Shown: positions 42,757 through 51,331, numbered from the stretch's first letter. The stretch: 64,000 nt of DNA from Rhizobiales bacterium CCH3-A5 (GCA_001556025.1 LSIB01000126.1:55956-119955), one strand, 5' to 3'. A program made the numbers and translations. The notes: generated by a model not told the origin, from the letters alone.

Positions 42757-43971
42757 TCAGGCCGCTTCCCTGATGCAGTAGGGCTCGCCGAAAGGCAGGT
42801 CGGCGCGGATTGCCGATATGTCCTGCCCAGAGCGGATCAGGCCGAGATAGAACAGCGCGCCACGCGTATCGCCGATCAGTATGCAGCCGGCGAGCCGGCC
42901 TTCGCGGAGCACGAATTTGCGATATATGCCCGACGCCGGATCGCGAAGGACGACCGTCTCGGCGTCGCCGGCCGCCTCGAACTCGCCCGCCGAGAAGACG
43001 CCTATCCCTGAGACCTTGAGATTGGTGGAGAGCAGCGAGCCGGCATAGGCCGCACTCTTGCCGGCAAGGTTCGTCGCCAGCACGCGCGCCTGCTCATAGG
43101 CCGGCTCGACCAGCCCGTAGACGCTACCGCGATGCTCGGCGCACTCGCCGATCGCGAAGATGTCGGCCTCACTGCTGGCCATCTCGTCATCGACGACGAT
43201 ACCGCGATTGATATTGAGCCCGGCGGCCTTCGCCAGTTCGACATTGGGGCGGACGCCGATGGCGATGACGACGAGATCGGCGGGGATGATCGTGCCGTCC
43301 TGCAATTCGACGCCCTCGACCCTGTCGGTCCCGACGAAGCCTTTGGTGGCGCTGTTCAGACGCACCGAGATGCCGCGAGCCGCCATGGCCGACGCCAGCA
43401 ACCCTGCGCCCTCGGCGTCGAGCTGGCGCTCCATCAGGCGATCGACCAGATGCAGCAGCGTCACCTGCCCACCGGCTTTCGAGAGTCCATAGGCGGCCTC
43501 CAGCCCGAGCAGGCCGCCGCCGATGACGATGATGCGCGCGCCACGTTCGGCATAAGCCCGCATGGTCTCGACATCGCGCATGTCTCGGAAGGTCGCGACG
43601 CCGGCCAGATCGCCGCCCGGAAAGGGCGGCTTCAGCGGTTTCGAGCCCGTGGCGAGGACGAGTTTGGCGTAAGGCAGGGTGAGCCCGTCGCTGAGCGTGA
43701 CCGTCTTGTCGGCGCGGTCGATGCTCTCGACCGCGCGACCATAGAGCGTCGAGACGCCGCGCGCCCTCCACCAGGCGGCGGGCTTCAGCTCGATGTCGGG
43801 CGCGGCGATCTCGCCCGCCAGCAGCGGCGAGAGCAGCACCCGGTTATAGGCGAGTCGGGGCTCCTCGCCGATCACCGCGATGGAATAGCGGCCGAGCGCG
43901 CGCTGGCTGAGCTCATCAACCAGCCGCGTCGCGGCCATGCCCTTCCCCACGATGACCAGCGGCTCGGCCAT
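42757..43971 (-). CDS. nasB: FAD-dependent electron-transfer subunit of nitrate reductase (NasB/NirB N-terminal-like)
   Basis: 404 aa. Two Rossmann sites: LVIVGKGMAATRLVDEL at the N-terminus for FAD and RIIVIGGGLLGLEAAYGLSKA in the middle for NAD(P)H. The VVIAIGVRPNVELAKAAGL block and ADIFAIGECAEHRG are shared with NirB. It corresponds to the N-terminal reductase half of NirB without the siroheme part, so it is expected to pass NADH electrons to NasA. Flanked by nrtA (3 bases) and nasA. Confidence 0.9.
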   Translation of the reverse strand: MAEPLVIVGKGMAATRLVDELSQRALGRYSIAVIGEEPRLAYNRVLLSPLLAGEIAAPDIELKPAAWWRARGVSTLYGRAVESIDRADKTVTLSDGLTLPYAKLVLATGSKPLKPPFPGGDLAGVATFRDMRDVETMRAYAERGARIIVIGGGLLGLEAAYGLSKAGGQVTLLHLVDRLMERQLDAEGAGLLASAMAARGISVRLNSATKGFVGTDRVEGVELQDGTIIPADLVVIAIGVRPNVELAKAAGLNINRGIVVDDEMASSEADIFAIGECAEHRGSVYGLVEPAYEQARVLATNLAGKSAAYAGSLLSTNLKVSGIGVFSAGEFEAAGDAETVVLRDPASGIYRKFVLREGRLAGCILIGDTRGALFYLGLIRSGQDISAIRADLPFGEPYCIREAA

Positions 43972-43974
43972 GGA

Positions 43975-45288
43975 TCAGGCGATCCGCTTGATCTTAAGGG
44001 CCTTGAGATAGTCCATCGGCGCCGCCGGATCGAACTTCACACCGTCGAAGAAGGTCTCGACGCCGCGCGAGTCTCCGGTCGGCGCGCCGGCCACGCCCAG
44101 CGTCTTTGCGGCCTCGCGCCAGAGGTCGGAGCGGTTGGTCTTGTCGACCAGCGCCTTGATGTCGGTGTTGGCGTCGAATTTGCCCCAGCGGATGTTCTCG
44201 GTGACGAACCAGGTGTCGAGGCTCTTCCAGGGATAGGAGGTCGTGCCGCCCTCCCCCCAGAACTTCATCTGGAGGTTCGTGCCCTTCACTTCGCGGCCAT
44301 TGCCGTAGTTGATGTCGCCGAGGAGACGCTTGTTGATGTCGTTGGTGGGAACGTTAAACCACTGCCGCTTGCCGACGATCTCGGCCAGCTCCTGCCGGTT
44401 CTCGCGCTTGTCGGCCCATTGCTGGGCTTCCATCACCGCCATCAGGATGGCTTGCGTCGCCTTTGGGTTGGCGTCGACGAAATCGGCCCGCATGCCGAGG
44501 ATCTTTTCGGGATGGCGCGACCAGAGCTCACCGGTCGTCAGCGCGGTGTAACCGATATTCTGGTTGACGAGCTGCTCGTTCCACGGCTCGCCGACGCAGA
44601 AGCAGTCCATGTTGCCGACCTTCATGTTCGCCACCATCTGGGGCGGCGGCACGACGATGACCTTGATGTCGGTGTCGGGGTCGATGCCGCCGGCGGCGAG
44701 CCAGTAGCGGATCCAGAGGTCGTGCGTGCCGCCGGGGAAGGTCATCGCGGCGGTGAGTTCCTTGCCGGCGGCCTTCTTGCGCTCGAAGGCGAGCTTCAGC
44801 GGCGAGGCGTCCTTCTGGACGTTGAGGTCCTTGTATTCATTGGAGACCGAGATCGCCTGCCCGTCCTCGTTCAGGTTCAGTAGCGTGTACATCGGCAGCG
44901 GCTGGCTGTTCTGCATGACCTTGCCGGTCGAATACAGATGCGCCTTCGGACGCAGGATGTGGCCGCCATCGATGCCGTTCGCCTTGAAGCCGAGCGCCAT
45001 GTTGTCGCGCGTCGCACCCCAGCTCGCCTGCTTGGCGATGTCCATGTCGGGCAGGCCGTATTTGGCGTAGAGGCCCTTTTCCTTGGCGATGATGAGCGGG
45101 GCAGCGTCCGTCAGCGCGATGTAGCCCAGGCGCGTGCCCTTGACCTCGGGGCCGGAGCTTTGCGCGAACGCGCCGGCCGGCAGCGTCATCTTCGCGGCCT
45201 GGAACAGGGCCGCCGCGCCCGAAAGCTGAAGCAGCCTGCGGCGGCTCGTGCCGGCTTTCGTGGTCCTGGTCTCGGTGGTCTGCGTCAT
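43975..45288 (-). CDS. nrtA: nitrate ABC transporter substrate-binding protein
   Basis: 437 aa from the ATG at 45288 (GCGAGGCATCG upstream). Tat-like signal SRRRLLQLSGAAALFQAA and a mature NrtA/CmpA fold: LGYIALTDAAPLIIAKEKGLY at the start, VVPPPQMVANMKVGNMDCF, GEPWNEQLVNQNIGY. It binds nitrate/nitrite in the periplasm for NrtBC. First gene of the nrtA-nasB-nasA-nrtB-nrtC-nirA-reductase operon; the 305-base region before it carries a sigma-54-like promoter and an antitermination leader. Confidence 0.95.
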   Translation of the reverse strand: MTQTTETRTTKAGTSRRRLLQLSGAAALFQAAKMTLPAGAFAQSSGPEVKGTRLGYIALTDAAPLIIAKEKGLYAKYGLPDMDIAKQASWGATRDNMALGFKANGIDGGHILRPKAHLYSTGKVMQNSQPLPMYTLLNLNEDGQAISVSNEYKDLNVQKDASPLKLAFERKKAAGKELTAAMTFPGGTHDLWIRYWLAAGGIDPDTDIKVIVVPPPQMVANMKVGNMDCFCVGEPWNEQLVNQNIGYTALTTGELWSRHPEKILGMRADFVDANPKATQAILMAVMEAQQWADKRENRQELAEIVGKRQWFNVPTNDINKRLLGDINYGNGREVKGTNLQMKFWGEGGTTSYPWKSLDTWFVTENIRWGKFDANTDIKALVDKTNRSDLWREAAKTLGVAGAPTGDSRGVETFFDGVKFDPAAPMDYLKALKIKRIA

Positions 45289-45336
45289 CGATGCCTCGCT
45301 TCGTTGAATTCCGTCTGCCCGCCACCCGCCAACACG

Positions 45337-45358
45337 AAAAACGCCGCGCGAAACGCGC
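45337..45358 (-). terminator. leader terminator of the nrtA operon
   Basis: On the minus strand GCGCG-TTT-CGCGC is followed by GGCG and five U. An alternative pairing is stronger as a terminator: GCGGCGTT (45440-side end at 45347-45340) pairs perfectly over 8 bases with AACGCCGC at 45386-45379, directly abutting the U-run. That pairing destroys the hexaloop hairpin, so the two are mutually exclusive. Confidence 0.55.
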
Positions 45359-45375
45359 CCGTGAGGCACCTTTCG

Positions 45376-45391
45376 ACAGCGGCGTTGCTGT
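45376..45391 (-). ncRNA. ANTAR hexaloop hairpin (NasT target)
   Basis: ACAGC-AACGCC-GCTGT on the minus strand: a 5-bp stem and a six-base loop with A at position 1 and G at position 4, the bases conserved in ANTAR-bound hexaloops. It overlaps the 5' strand of the long-range terminator stem. The second hexaloop of the canonical two-hairpin motif is not obvious; the following hairpin (GTGCC-TCACG-GGCGC) has a five-base loop. Confidence 0.55.
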
Positions 45392-45442
45392 GCAATTCGT
45401 TTGGATGGGCGCGGGCAGCATTGGCCGCGTTGCACCAAACCC

Positions 45443-45458
45443 TACAAGGATCGTGCCA
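45443..45458 (-). promoter_or_regulatory. sigma-54-like promoter of nrtA operon
   Basis: TGGCACGATCCTTGTA on the minus strand, against the TGGCACG-N4-TTGCA consensus: the -24 GG element is perfect and the -12 element reads TTGT instead of TTGC. It lies 155 bases before nrtA, upstream of the hexaloop hairpin. RpoN control would tie nitrate use to general nitrogen status. Confidence 0.7.
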
Positions 45459-45593
45459 ACTTGCTCCGCTCGGCGGCCTCCATGAATTACAATAACTTGG
45501 ATGAGGACGGATCAAGGCGAGCCGTCATGGACGCGCAATGCTGCGGCGCACAAAGCGACCGCATCCGCTCAAAAAATGCGCAGGCCGGAGACG

Positions 45594-46640
45594 TCAGAGT
45601 TCGCCGCCCGGAAACAGGGCGGGTCGAAACACCGCCTGCGCCTGCTCCGTCATATCGGCCGTGCGGACGATCTGACCGGCCTGTTCCATGCCTGCCAGGA
45701 TCCAGTCGGCATGGGCGGGGTCCGGCCGCAACGCCGCGCGGTCGAAGCGGATGAAGCGGTCCACCTGACGGGCCGGCCGGCCTGCGCCCTGCCTCAGTTC
45801 GAAGCGCAGGACGGGTTCGAGAATCTCGACCGGGAGAGCGAGCCGGTCCGGCGCCGAGAGATGCCTGGCGAAGCGCTCCGTGTTGCCGGGATCGCAGGCC
45901 CAGTCGCTGGCGGCGAGGATGGCGGCGCTGAGCTTGCGGACGGCCGCCGCGCGGCGTTCGGCGTCGTCGGCGCGCCAGGCCAGCACCTTGTCAGGGCAGT
46001 TCCGGCGCAGATCGATGCTGGCATGGACCATCGCGCCGACGCCGGCCGCGACCGCCGCCGCATTCCAGGGCGCGCCGGCGCAGAAGCCATCGACACGGCC
46101 GCTGCTCAGCGCCTCGACCGTCTGCGGCGGCGGCACCACCTCGAAGCGGACATCCTCGCCGAGCCTGACCCCGCCCTTGGCCATCCACTCGCAGAGGAGA
46201 TAGGTGTGGCTGGAAAAGCCGAAGACGGCCGCGAAGGTCAAAGGCGGCAGACCCGACGCCTTTCGGCGGGCCACCATCCTGGCCAGCGCCTGCGCGGAGA
46301 CCGCCGGATCGGCCATGTCGCCATCGGCCAGGCGCGCCATCTCCTCGAAGCGCCGCAGCGAGACGGTGATCGCCGCGCCGTCGAGATTGAGGGCGATCGG
46401 CGCAGCCATCGGGGCCTTGACCCCGCCAAGGCCAAGCGTGGCCGCGACGGCAGCCGGACCCAGCATATGGGCGGCGTCCAAAAGGCGGACATTGAGCTTG
46501 TCGCGCAGGTTCGACCAGGAGACCTCGCGCACGAGTTCGAGATCGAGCCCCTGCGCCTCGGCGAAGCCCTCATCCTTCGCCAGCACGACCAGCGCACAAT
46601 CGACCAGCGGCATGAAGCCGACCCTGAGGTGGAGCGTCAT
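45594..46640 (-). CDS. nasS: nitrate sensor NasS (NrtA-like, cytoplasmic)
   Basis: 348 aa. NrtA/CmpA fold without a signal peptide: MTLHLRVGFMPLVDCALVVLA, then AAHMLGPAAVAATLG, VVPPPQTVEALSSGRVDGF and GAPWNAAAV. Cytoplasmic NrtA homologues coupled to NasT are the sensor NasS, which holds NasT inactive until nitrate or nitrite binds. The start overlaps the nasT stop by 4 bases. Placed directly before the nrtA leader that NasT is expected to act on. Confidence 0.9.
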   Translation of the reverse strand: MTLHLRVGFMPLVDCALVVLAKDEGFAEAQGLDLELVREVSWSNLRDKLNVRLLDAAHMLGPAAVAATLGLGGVKAPMAAPIALNLDGAAITVSLRRFEEMARLADGDMADPAVSAQALARMVARRKASGLPPLTFAAVFGFSSHTYLLCEWMAKGGVRLGEDVRFEVVPPPQTVEALSSGRVDGFCAGAPWNAAAVAAGVGAMVHASIDLRRNCPDKVLAWRADDAERRAAAVRKLSAAILAASDWACDPGNTERFARHLSAPDRLALPVEILEPVLRFELRQGAGRPARQVDRFIRFDRAALRPDPAHADWILAGMEQAGQIVRTADMTEQAQAVFRPALFPGGEL

Positions 46641-47221
46641 TTCAGCACCTCGGCTGCCGTGATGATCGAACGGGCGATGTCGCCGATCTTGCGTTTCTCG
46701 TTCATCGCGGTCCTGCGCATCAGGGCGTAGGCCTCGTCCTCGGAGAGGCCTTTCAGCCTCATGACGATGCCCTTGGCGCGGTCGATCGTCTTGCGGTCCT
46801 CGAGCTGGGAGCGGGCCTCGTCGAGTTCGTCGCGCAATTTGCGGAAGGCGTTGAAGCGGCTGATGCAGGTCTGCAGGATCGGCTGCATGCGCTCCTTCTT
46901 CAGGCCGTCGACGATATAGGCGGAGACGCCGGCCTCGACGGCAGCTTCGATCGAGGCGGAATCCGACTGATCGACGAACATGGTGATCGGCCGCCTCACA
47001 TGGCTCGAGACGAGGAACATGTCGGCGAGCGCATCGCGGCTGGGGTCCTCGAGGTCGATCACGACGACGTCCGGGTCATGCCGCTCGATCGCGGCGACGA
47101 GCCCGTTGGTCGCGCCGATGCGCACGAGGTCGGTGAAGCCGGCCTCGCGCAGGCCCTCGTCGATGATGGCCGCGCGCACCGGACTGGCGTCGACGATCAG
47201 GATTTTCAGGTCCGACCTCAT
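46637..47221 (-). CDS. nasT: ANTAR antiterminator NasT
   Basis: 194 aa from the ATG at 47221. N-terminal receiver-like domain (LKILIVDASPVRAAIIDEGL, DVVVIDLEDPS), a coiled linker near residue 130 and the C-terminal ANTAR RNA-binding domain (LEDRKTIDRAKGIVMRLKGL then SEDEAYALMRRTAM). On release from NasS it binds hexaloop hairpins in leader RNA and prevents termination. The target is most likely the leader at 45289-45432. It starts only 23 bases after the ureJ stop, so it may be transcribed with the urease operon. Confidence 0.93.
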   Translation of the reverse strand: MRSDLKILIVDASPVRAAIIDEGLREAGFTDLVRIGATNGLVAAIERHDPDVVVIDLEDPSRDALADMFLVSSHVRRPITMFVDQSDSASIEAAVEAGVSAYIVDGLKKERMQPILQTCISRFNAFRKLRDELDEARSQLEDRKTIDRAKGIVMRLKGLSEDEAYALMRRTAMNEKRKIGDIARSIITAAEVLK

Positions 47222-47244
47222 GATCCGCCAACCGTGCGGGGCGA

Positions 47245-47823
47245 CTATCCGGCGAGAATGGCGACGCCGGCGACCACCAACCCACCGCCGATGGCGCGGG
47301 TGACGAGCGGAGCAAAGCGCGCAAGCTGCCCAGCCAGACCGAGCCCGGTCGCATGCAGGCCGGCCGTGGCGAGGACGAAGCCGACCGCATAGCCGATCCC
47401 GCTCGCGCCTTGCGGCAACTCCGCTCCATGGGCGTGGCCATGGAAGATCGCGAAGATGGCGCATGCGGCCGCGCCCGCCGCCAGCGGCGGCGTGGCCCGA
47501 AAGACGATGGCCAGCCCGAGAATGACGATGGAGACCGCGATGCCGGTCTCGACGCCGGGCAGGTTCGCGCCCGTCATGCCCCACCATCCGGCCGCAAGCA
47601 TCATGGCGACGAAGGCGAACGGATAAGCCAGCCGCGCCCGGCCGCCGGTCAGCCCGGCCCAGAGGCCGACCGCGACCATGGCGAGCAGGTGGTCGAGCCC
47701 GGTCAGGGGATGGAGGAGGCCCGCGCCGAAGCCGTGAACCGCGCCTACGCCGGTGTGAGCAAGGGCCGGGCCGGCGAGCAATCCGCCCAGCGCCAGACCT
47801 GTCAGCATCGCTTTCGTCGTCAT
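47245..47823 (-). CDS. ureJ: HupE/UreJ-family membrane protein
   Basis: 192 aa from the ATG at 47823 (GGAG six bases before it; an ATG two codons earlier is too close to that site). HupE/UreJ pattern: a signal-like first helix ending ALAHTGVGAVHGFGAGLLHP, then LTGLDHLLAMVAVGLWAG, IFAIFHGHAHGAELP and about six helices. The HPxxGxDH and FHGxAHGxE histidines are conserved and proposed to move nickel. Position after ureG supports nickel supply to urease. Confidence 0.92.
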   Translation of the reverse strand: MTTKAMLTGLALGGLLAGPALAHTGVGAVHGFGAGLLHPLTGLDHLLAMVAVGLWAGLTGGRARLAYPFAFVAMMLAAGWWGMTGANLPGVETGIAVSIVILGLAIVFRATPPLAAGAAACAIFAIFHGHAHGAELPQGASGIGYAVGFVLATAGLHATGLGLAGQLARFAPLVTRAIGGGLVVAGVAILAG

Positions 47824-47832
47824 AGCCATCTC

Positions 47833-48468
<636 letters not shown>

Positions 48469-48471
48469 GCG

Positions 48472-48909
48472 TCAGCGTCCTTGCAGCAGAAGAATGGCGT
48501 AGCCCGCAGCGACCTGCAGGCAGAGCGGCGCGTAGAAGCGCCGGTCGTAGGCCGCGAAGGGCTCCTGCGGATGCAGGCGACGCCAGACAGGCAAATAGCC
48601 GGCCAGACCGCGCAGCAGGAAAACCAGCAGGATCGCCACGCCGCCCGCGACGATCAGCGGCCGAGACGGCGCGCCCGGCTCCACGCCGACCAGCAGCATG
48701 GGCCAGACCGCCGCGACGCCGATCGCGATCGCGACGAGTATGCAGAGCCAGGGCGGCGGCATGCGCCGCGCCTGCGCATGGCCGATGACGGTCGCGACCA
48801 GTTCCCGCTCGCTCGCCGCCGGCCAGAGCCCGCCGCCGCCCCAATAGGCGTGAAGGGCCGCGACCACGAGCAGAAGCCAACAGAGCAGGACAGCTATCAC
48901 GAGGGTCAT
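48472..48909 (-). CDS. DUF3995-like membrane protein inside the urease operon
   Basis: 145 aa with four hydrophobic helices. HAYWGGGGLWPAASERELVATV near the N-terminus is the family hallmark; FYAPLCLQVAAGY lies near the C-terminus. Function unknown. Its start overlaps the ureF stop by 4 bases and it is followed 3 bases later by ureG, so it is translationally embedded between two nickel-insertion genes. That suggests, but does not show, a role in urease assembly or nickel/ammonia handling. Confidence 0.8.
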   Translation of the reverse strand: MTLVIAVLLCWLLLVVAALHAYWGGGGLWPAASERELVATVIGHAQARRMPPPWLCILVAIAIGVAAVWPMLLVGVEPGAPSRPLIVAGGVAILLVFLLRGLAGYLPVWRRLHPQEPFAAYDRRFYAPLCLQVAAGYAILLLQGR

Positions 48910-49577
48910 GAGCGAAACAGCCGCGAATACTGGGTTTCGTGCTGCAGCGCCGCGATGTCGGAGCGAAAGCAGCAGCCTCCGAGATCATCGCACGTGGCTG
49001 TTTCCGCCGCTCCGGCGGCCACGTTCAGGGCCGGCACCAGCGCCGCCGTGATGCGCTGTCCGTCGGTCTGGCCGATGATGCCGAGCCTGACCGAGGCGGA
49101 GACCAGATTGGCGACGAAGGCGAGCCCATAGGCCTCGAGCGAAGGCCGCAGCGGCAGGCCATGGCCGGCGCTGGCGACGCCGACGGCGAGCGGATAGGCG
49201 ATGTCGCCGGGCCAGAGCGCACGAAAGCGCTCGGTTGCGTCGCACGGCCAGGCGGCGCGCAGGGCCGCGACGAAGGCATTGCCCTGCGTCACCGTCTCCA
49301 GCCGTCGCTCGGACGAGTTCGCCAGCGCCAGGGCGAGTTCGGCGATCTCCGGCAGCCCCTCGCCACCCGCGCCCACCGCGCGATGGGCACAGGCGAACAG
49401 GATCAGGTCGTTGCGCAAGGAGCCTTGCTGGACGAGCGCCTCGAGCCAGTCGCGCAGGGTCGCGGCATCGGTCAGGTCGCCGGCCTCGAAGGCCCATTCC
49501 AGCCCGTGCGAATAGGCGAAGGCACCGACGGGGAAGGACGGCGACAGCCAGACCATCAAGGGAAGATGAGCCGACAT
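48906..49577 (-). CDS. ureF: urease accessory protein
   Basis: 223 aa, all-helical. MVWLSPSFPVGAFAYSHGLEWAFEAG is the UreF hallmark, followed by LRDWLEALVQQGSLRNDLILF. UreF with UreD and UreG forms the activation complex and gates the GTPase of UreG. It follows ureE by 8 bases. Confidence 0.96.
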   Translation of the reverse strand: MSAHLPLMVWLSPSFPVGAFAYSHGLEWAFEAGDLTDAATLRDWLEALVQQGSLRNDLILFACAHRAVGAGGEGLPEIAELALALANSSERRLETVTQGNAFVAALRAAWPCDATERFRALWPGDIAYPLAVGVASAGHGLPLRPSLEAYGLAFVANLVSASVRLGIIGQTDGQRITAALVPALNVAAGAAETATCDDLGGCCFRSDIAALQHETQYSRLFRS

Positions 49578-49585
49578 GGCCGGCC

Positions 49586-50311
49586 TCAGTGATCGTGCGT
49601 GTGGCCCTTGTGGCCGTGCGCCGCGCCATGCTTGTGGCCATGGTCGTGCGCGTGGTGATCATGCCCGCAGCCGCAATCGTCGCCATGGGCATGGGCGTGG
49701 GTGTGGGCATGAGCCTCGGCATGGCTGTGCGCATGGGCGTGACGATGGCCGGCATGATCATGTCCGTGATGGGCGTGATCGTGATGGGCATTATCGTGAT
49801 GGGCATTATCGTGATGGGCATGGCTGCCGTGATCATGACTTCCATGATCGTGGCTTGGATGATCGCAATTGGCATGATCGTGGTCGTAAGCCCCACGCTC
49901 GGGCTGGAACGGCCGTTCGACCACCGTCATCGCACAGCCCTGCCCACGCACCATCTCGGCGAGGACATGGTCGTTCTCGATGTAGAGCGCGTCGGCCGTG
50001 ATCTCGGCAGGGGTGTGGCGGTTGCCGATATGCCAGGCGACGCGCATCAGCCGCAACGGGTTGTCGGCGCGGATCTCCAGCAGGCTCTGCGCGGCGGCCC
50101 TGATCAGGACGAGCCGGCCATCCTCCAGCTTGACCGCGTCGCCGTCGTTGAGCGCGGTCGGCTTGTCGAGATCGAGCAGGATATCGAGGCCGGCGTCGCC
50201 CTTCAGCGCCAGACGCCGGCGGCCGCGATCCTCATGGTCGAGCGTCAGGGTATCGATGATGCGGTCCGCCTTGACTGCGGCTTTGCGAACGACGGAGGTG
50301 GCGCGCAGCAT
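49586..50311 (-). CDS. ureE: nickel metallochaperone with very long His-rich tail
   Basis: 241 aa from the ATG at 50311. Residues 1-140 are the normal UreE fold (LTLDHEDRGRRRLAL, LLIDLDKPT-type strand, WHIGNRHTPAEI and LYIENDHVLAEMVRGQGC). About 100 residues from near position 142 form a tail with about 40 His plus Asp, Gly, Ala, Ser and one CGC, far longer than the usual His tail. It hands nickel to UreG and probably stores several nickel ions. Part of the tail is encoded by 15-base tandem repeats (49766-49825). Confidence 0.95.
   Translation of the reverse strand: MLRATSVVRKAAVKADRIIDTLTLDHEDRGRRRLALKGDAGLDILLDLDKPTALNDGDAVKLEDGRLVLIRAAAQSLLEIRADNPLRLMRVAWHIGNRHTPAEITADALYIENDHVLAEMVRGQGCAMTVVERPFQPERGAYDHDHANCDHPSHDHGSHDHGSHAHHDNAHHDNAHHDHAHHGHDHAGHRHAHAHSHAEAHAHTHAHAHGDDCGCGHDHHAHDHGHKHGAAHGHKGHTHDH
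49766..49825. repeat. 15-base tandem repeats in the ureE tail
   Basis: Four copies of a 15-base unit: GTGATGGGCATTATC at 49781-49795 and 49796-49810 are identical, with diverged units GTGATGGGCGTGATC before and GTGATGGGCATGGCT after (plus strand). On the coding strand each unit gives a D/N-AHHD-type His repeat. Slippage here would change tail length by five residues in frame. Confidence 0.85.
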
Positions 50312-50336
50312 GATGGTGCAATCCGAATGTCTGTGA

Positions 50337-50645
50337 TCAGAGGCGATCGACCGATCGCGGCTCAATCACTTCGATCACCGGCGGCTGCGTGACGCAAGCC
50401 CCCGCGACCTTCAGGAAGGCGAGAAGATGCGGCTGGCGCATATGCGCATCGACGTGGCTGCGCTGCTCCCAGCTTTCGACGCAGACGAAATGGCCGGGCT
50501 GGCTGACGCTCTCGTGCATGTCGTAGGCGAGGCAGCCATGCTCGCGGCGGGTTGCTTCGATACAGATCTGGGCGGCGGTCAGAAAAAGCTCGCGCGAATC
50601 CGGGCGCACTTGCGCCCGGGCAATGACGATAACCGGATCGGACAT
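50337..50645 (-). CDS. antibiotic biosynthesis monooxygenase (ABM)-domain protein
   Basis: 102 aa, a single ferredoxin-like ABM/YgiN domain: VIVIARAQVRPDSRELFLTA at the N-terminus, ATRREHGCLAYDMHES, and VCVESWEQRSHVDAHMRQPH carrying the conserved W and His. Family members are cofactor-free quinol monooxygenases or of unknown role. It is inserted between ureE (25 bases) and the 151-aa membrane protein gene on the same strand, with a 125-base gap upstream, so it may have its own promoter. Confidence 0.85.
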   Translation of the reverse strand: MSDPVIVIARAQVRPDSRELFLTAAQICIEATRREHGCLAYDMHESVSQPGHFVCVESWEQRSHVDAHMRQPHLLAFLKVAGACVTQPPVIEVIEPRSVDRL

Positions 50646-50770
50646 AAGGCAGGCGACTCCAGAACAACCGGGGATTGCGTTTCCCCGACTACAGTCGAAA
50701 TGCCTGCGCGGATGCGACGCGCCGTGCCGTGGGGTTTACCATTCGTGGACGCAACCGATGAATCCGGCGC

Positions 50771-51226
50771 TCAGATCCGCTTGCGCAACTGCTCGTAGAT
50801 CAAGCCGAGGCCGAGGCCAAAAGCGCCTGCGATCAAGGCGCTGACCAGCATGCGCATCGGCACGAAACCGGCGAAGTAAGGGGTACTCCTGATCAGCGGA
50901 AGCAGCAGCCAGTTGCCGAGCAGCATCGGCCCGAGCCAGCCGAAGATCATTCCCTTTGACCAGAAGGCGCGCGTCGGCAGATGCGGCCATACGACCGAAA
51001 ACAGAGCGCCCCAGAGCCCGCCCCAGAACATCTGGTTGAGCAGCGTCGGCACGGCGAGCGGGCCGGTGGGGGCAAGGTTCCACGGCTTGGCCGGCAATAG
51101 CCCGGCGAGGTTCAGGATCAGGAACATGCCCTGATGGAAGATGACGACGGCGATCGCTGCGGCGATGAAACCAGCGAGAAGGCTTTTTGGCGAGACGCCG
51201 GAATCGACGGAGGCAAGGCTGGCCAT
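50771..51226 (-). CDS. four-helix membrane protein, unknown
   Basis: 151 aa from the ATG at 51226. Four hydrophobic segments, with LLAGFIAAAIAVVIFHQGMF, a middle LNQMFWGGLWGALFSVVWPH and a C-terminal ALIAGAFGLGLGLIYEQLRK. I do not recognise a characterised family. It lies between ureC (105-base gap) and the ABM gene on the same strand. The spacing is wider than in the rest of the operon, so membership of the urease unit is uncertain. Confidence 0.75.
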   Translation of the reverse strand: MASLASVDSGVSPKSLLAGFIAAAIAVVIFHQGMFLILNLAGLLPAKPWNLAPTGPLAVPTLLNQMFWGGLWGALFSVVWPHLPTRAFWSKGMIFGWLGPMLLGNWLLLPLIRSTPYFAGFVPMRMLVSALIAGAFGLGLGLIYEQLRKRI

Positions 51227-51331
51227 GGAGAGCTTTCGGATAGGGGAGCGTCGCGGCGCGAGAGTGGCACGCGCCGTGCGGCGCAGCAATCGCGCGGACT
51301 TTGTGCGGCTAAGTCCTGCCGTCACGAGACT

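Larger units (their letters stand above)
45289..45593 (-). promoter_or_regulatory. nrtA leader and promoter region
   Basis: 305 non-coding bases between the nasS stop and nrtA. Reading on the minus strand: AT-rich upstream part, sigma-54-like promoter (45443-45458), predicted transcription start near 45432, a hexaloop hairpin (45376-45391), a terminator (45337-45358) and the nrtA ribosome site. The predicted leader is about 144 nt. Length and order fit ANTAR-controlled nas leaders. No clear NtrC enhancer site was seen upstream. Confidence 0.7.

Noticed and set aside
49235..50392. Long plus-strand open frame rich in Val/Met/Ile/Gly that looks like a membrane protein opposite ureE
   Set aside because: It is the complement of the His-rich ureE tail: CAT/CAC codons read antisense as ATG/GTG. 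No family resemblance and no ribosome site.
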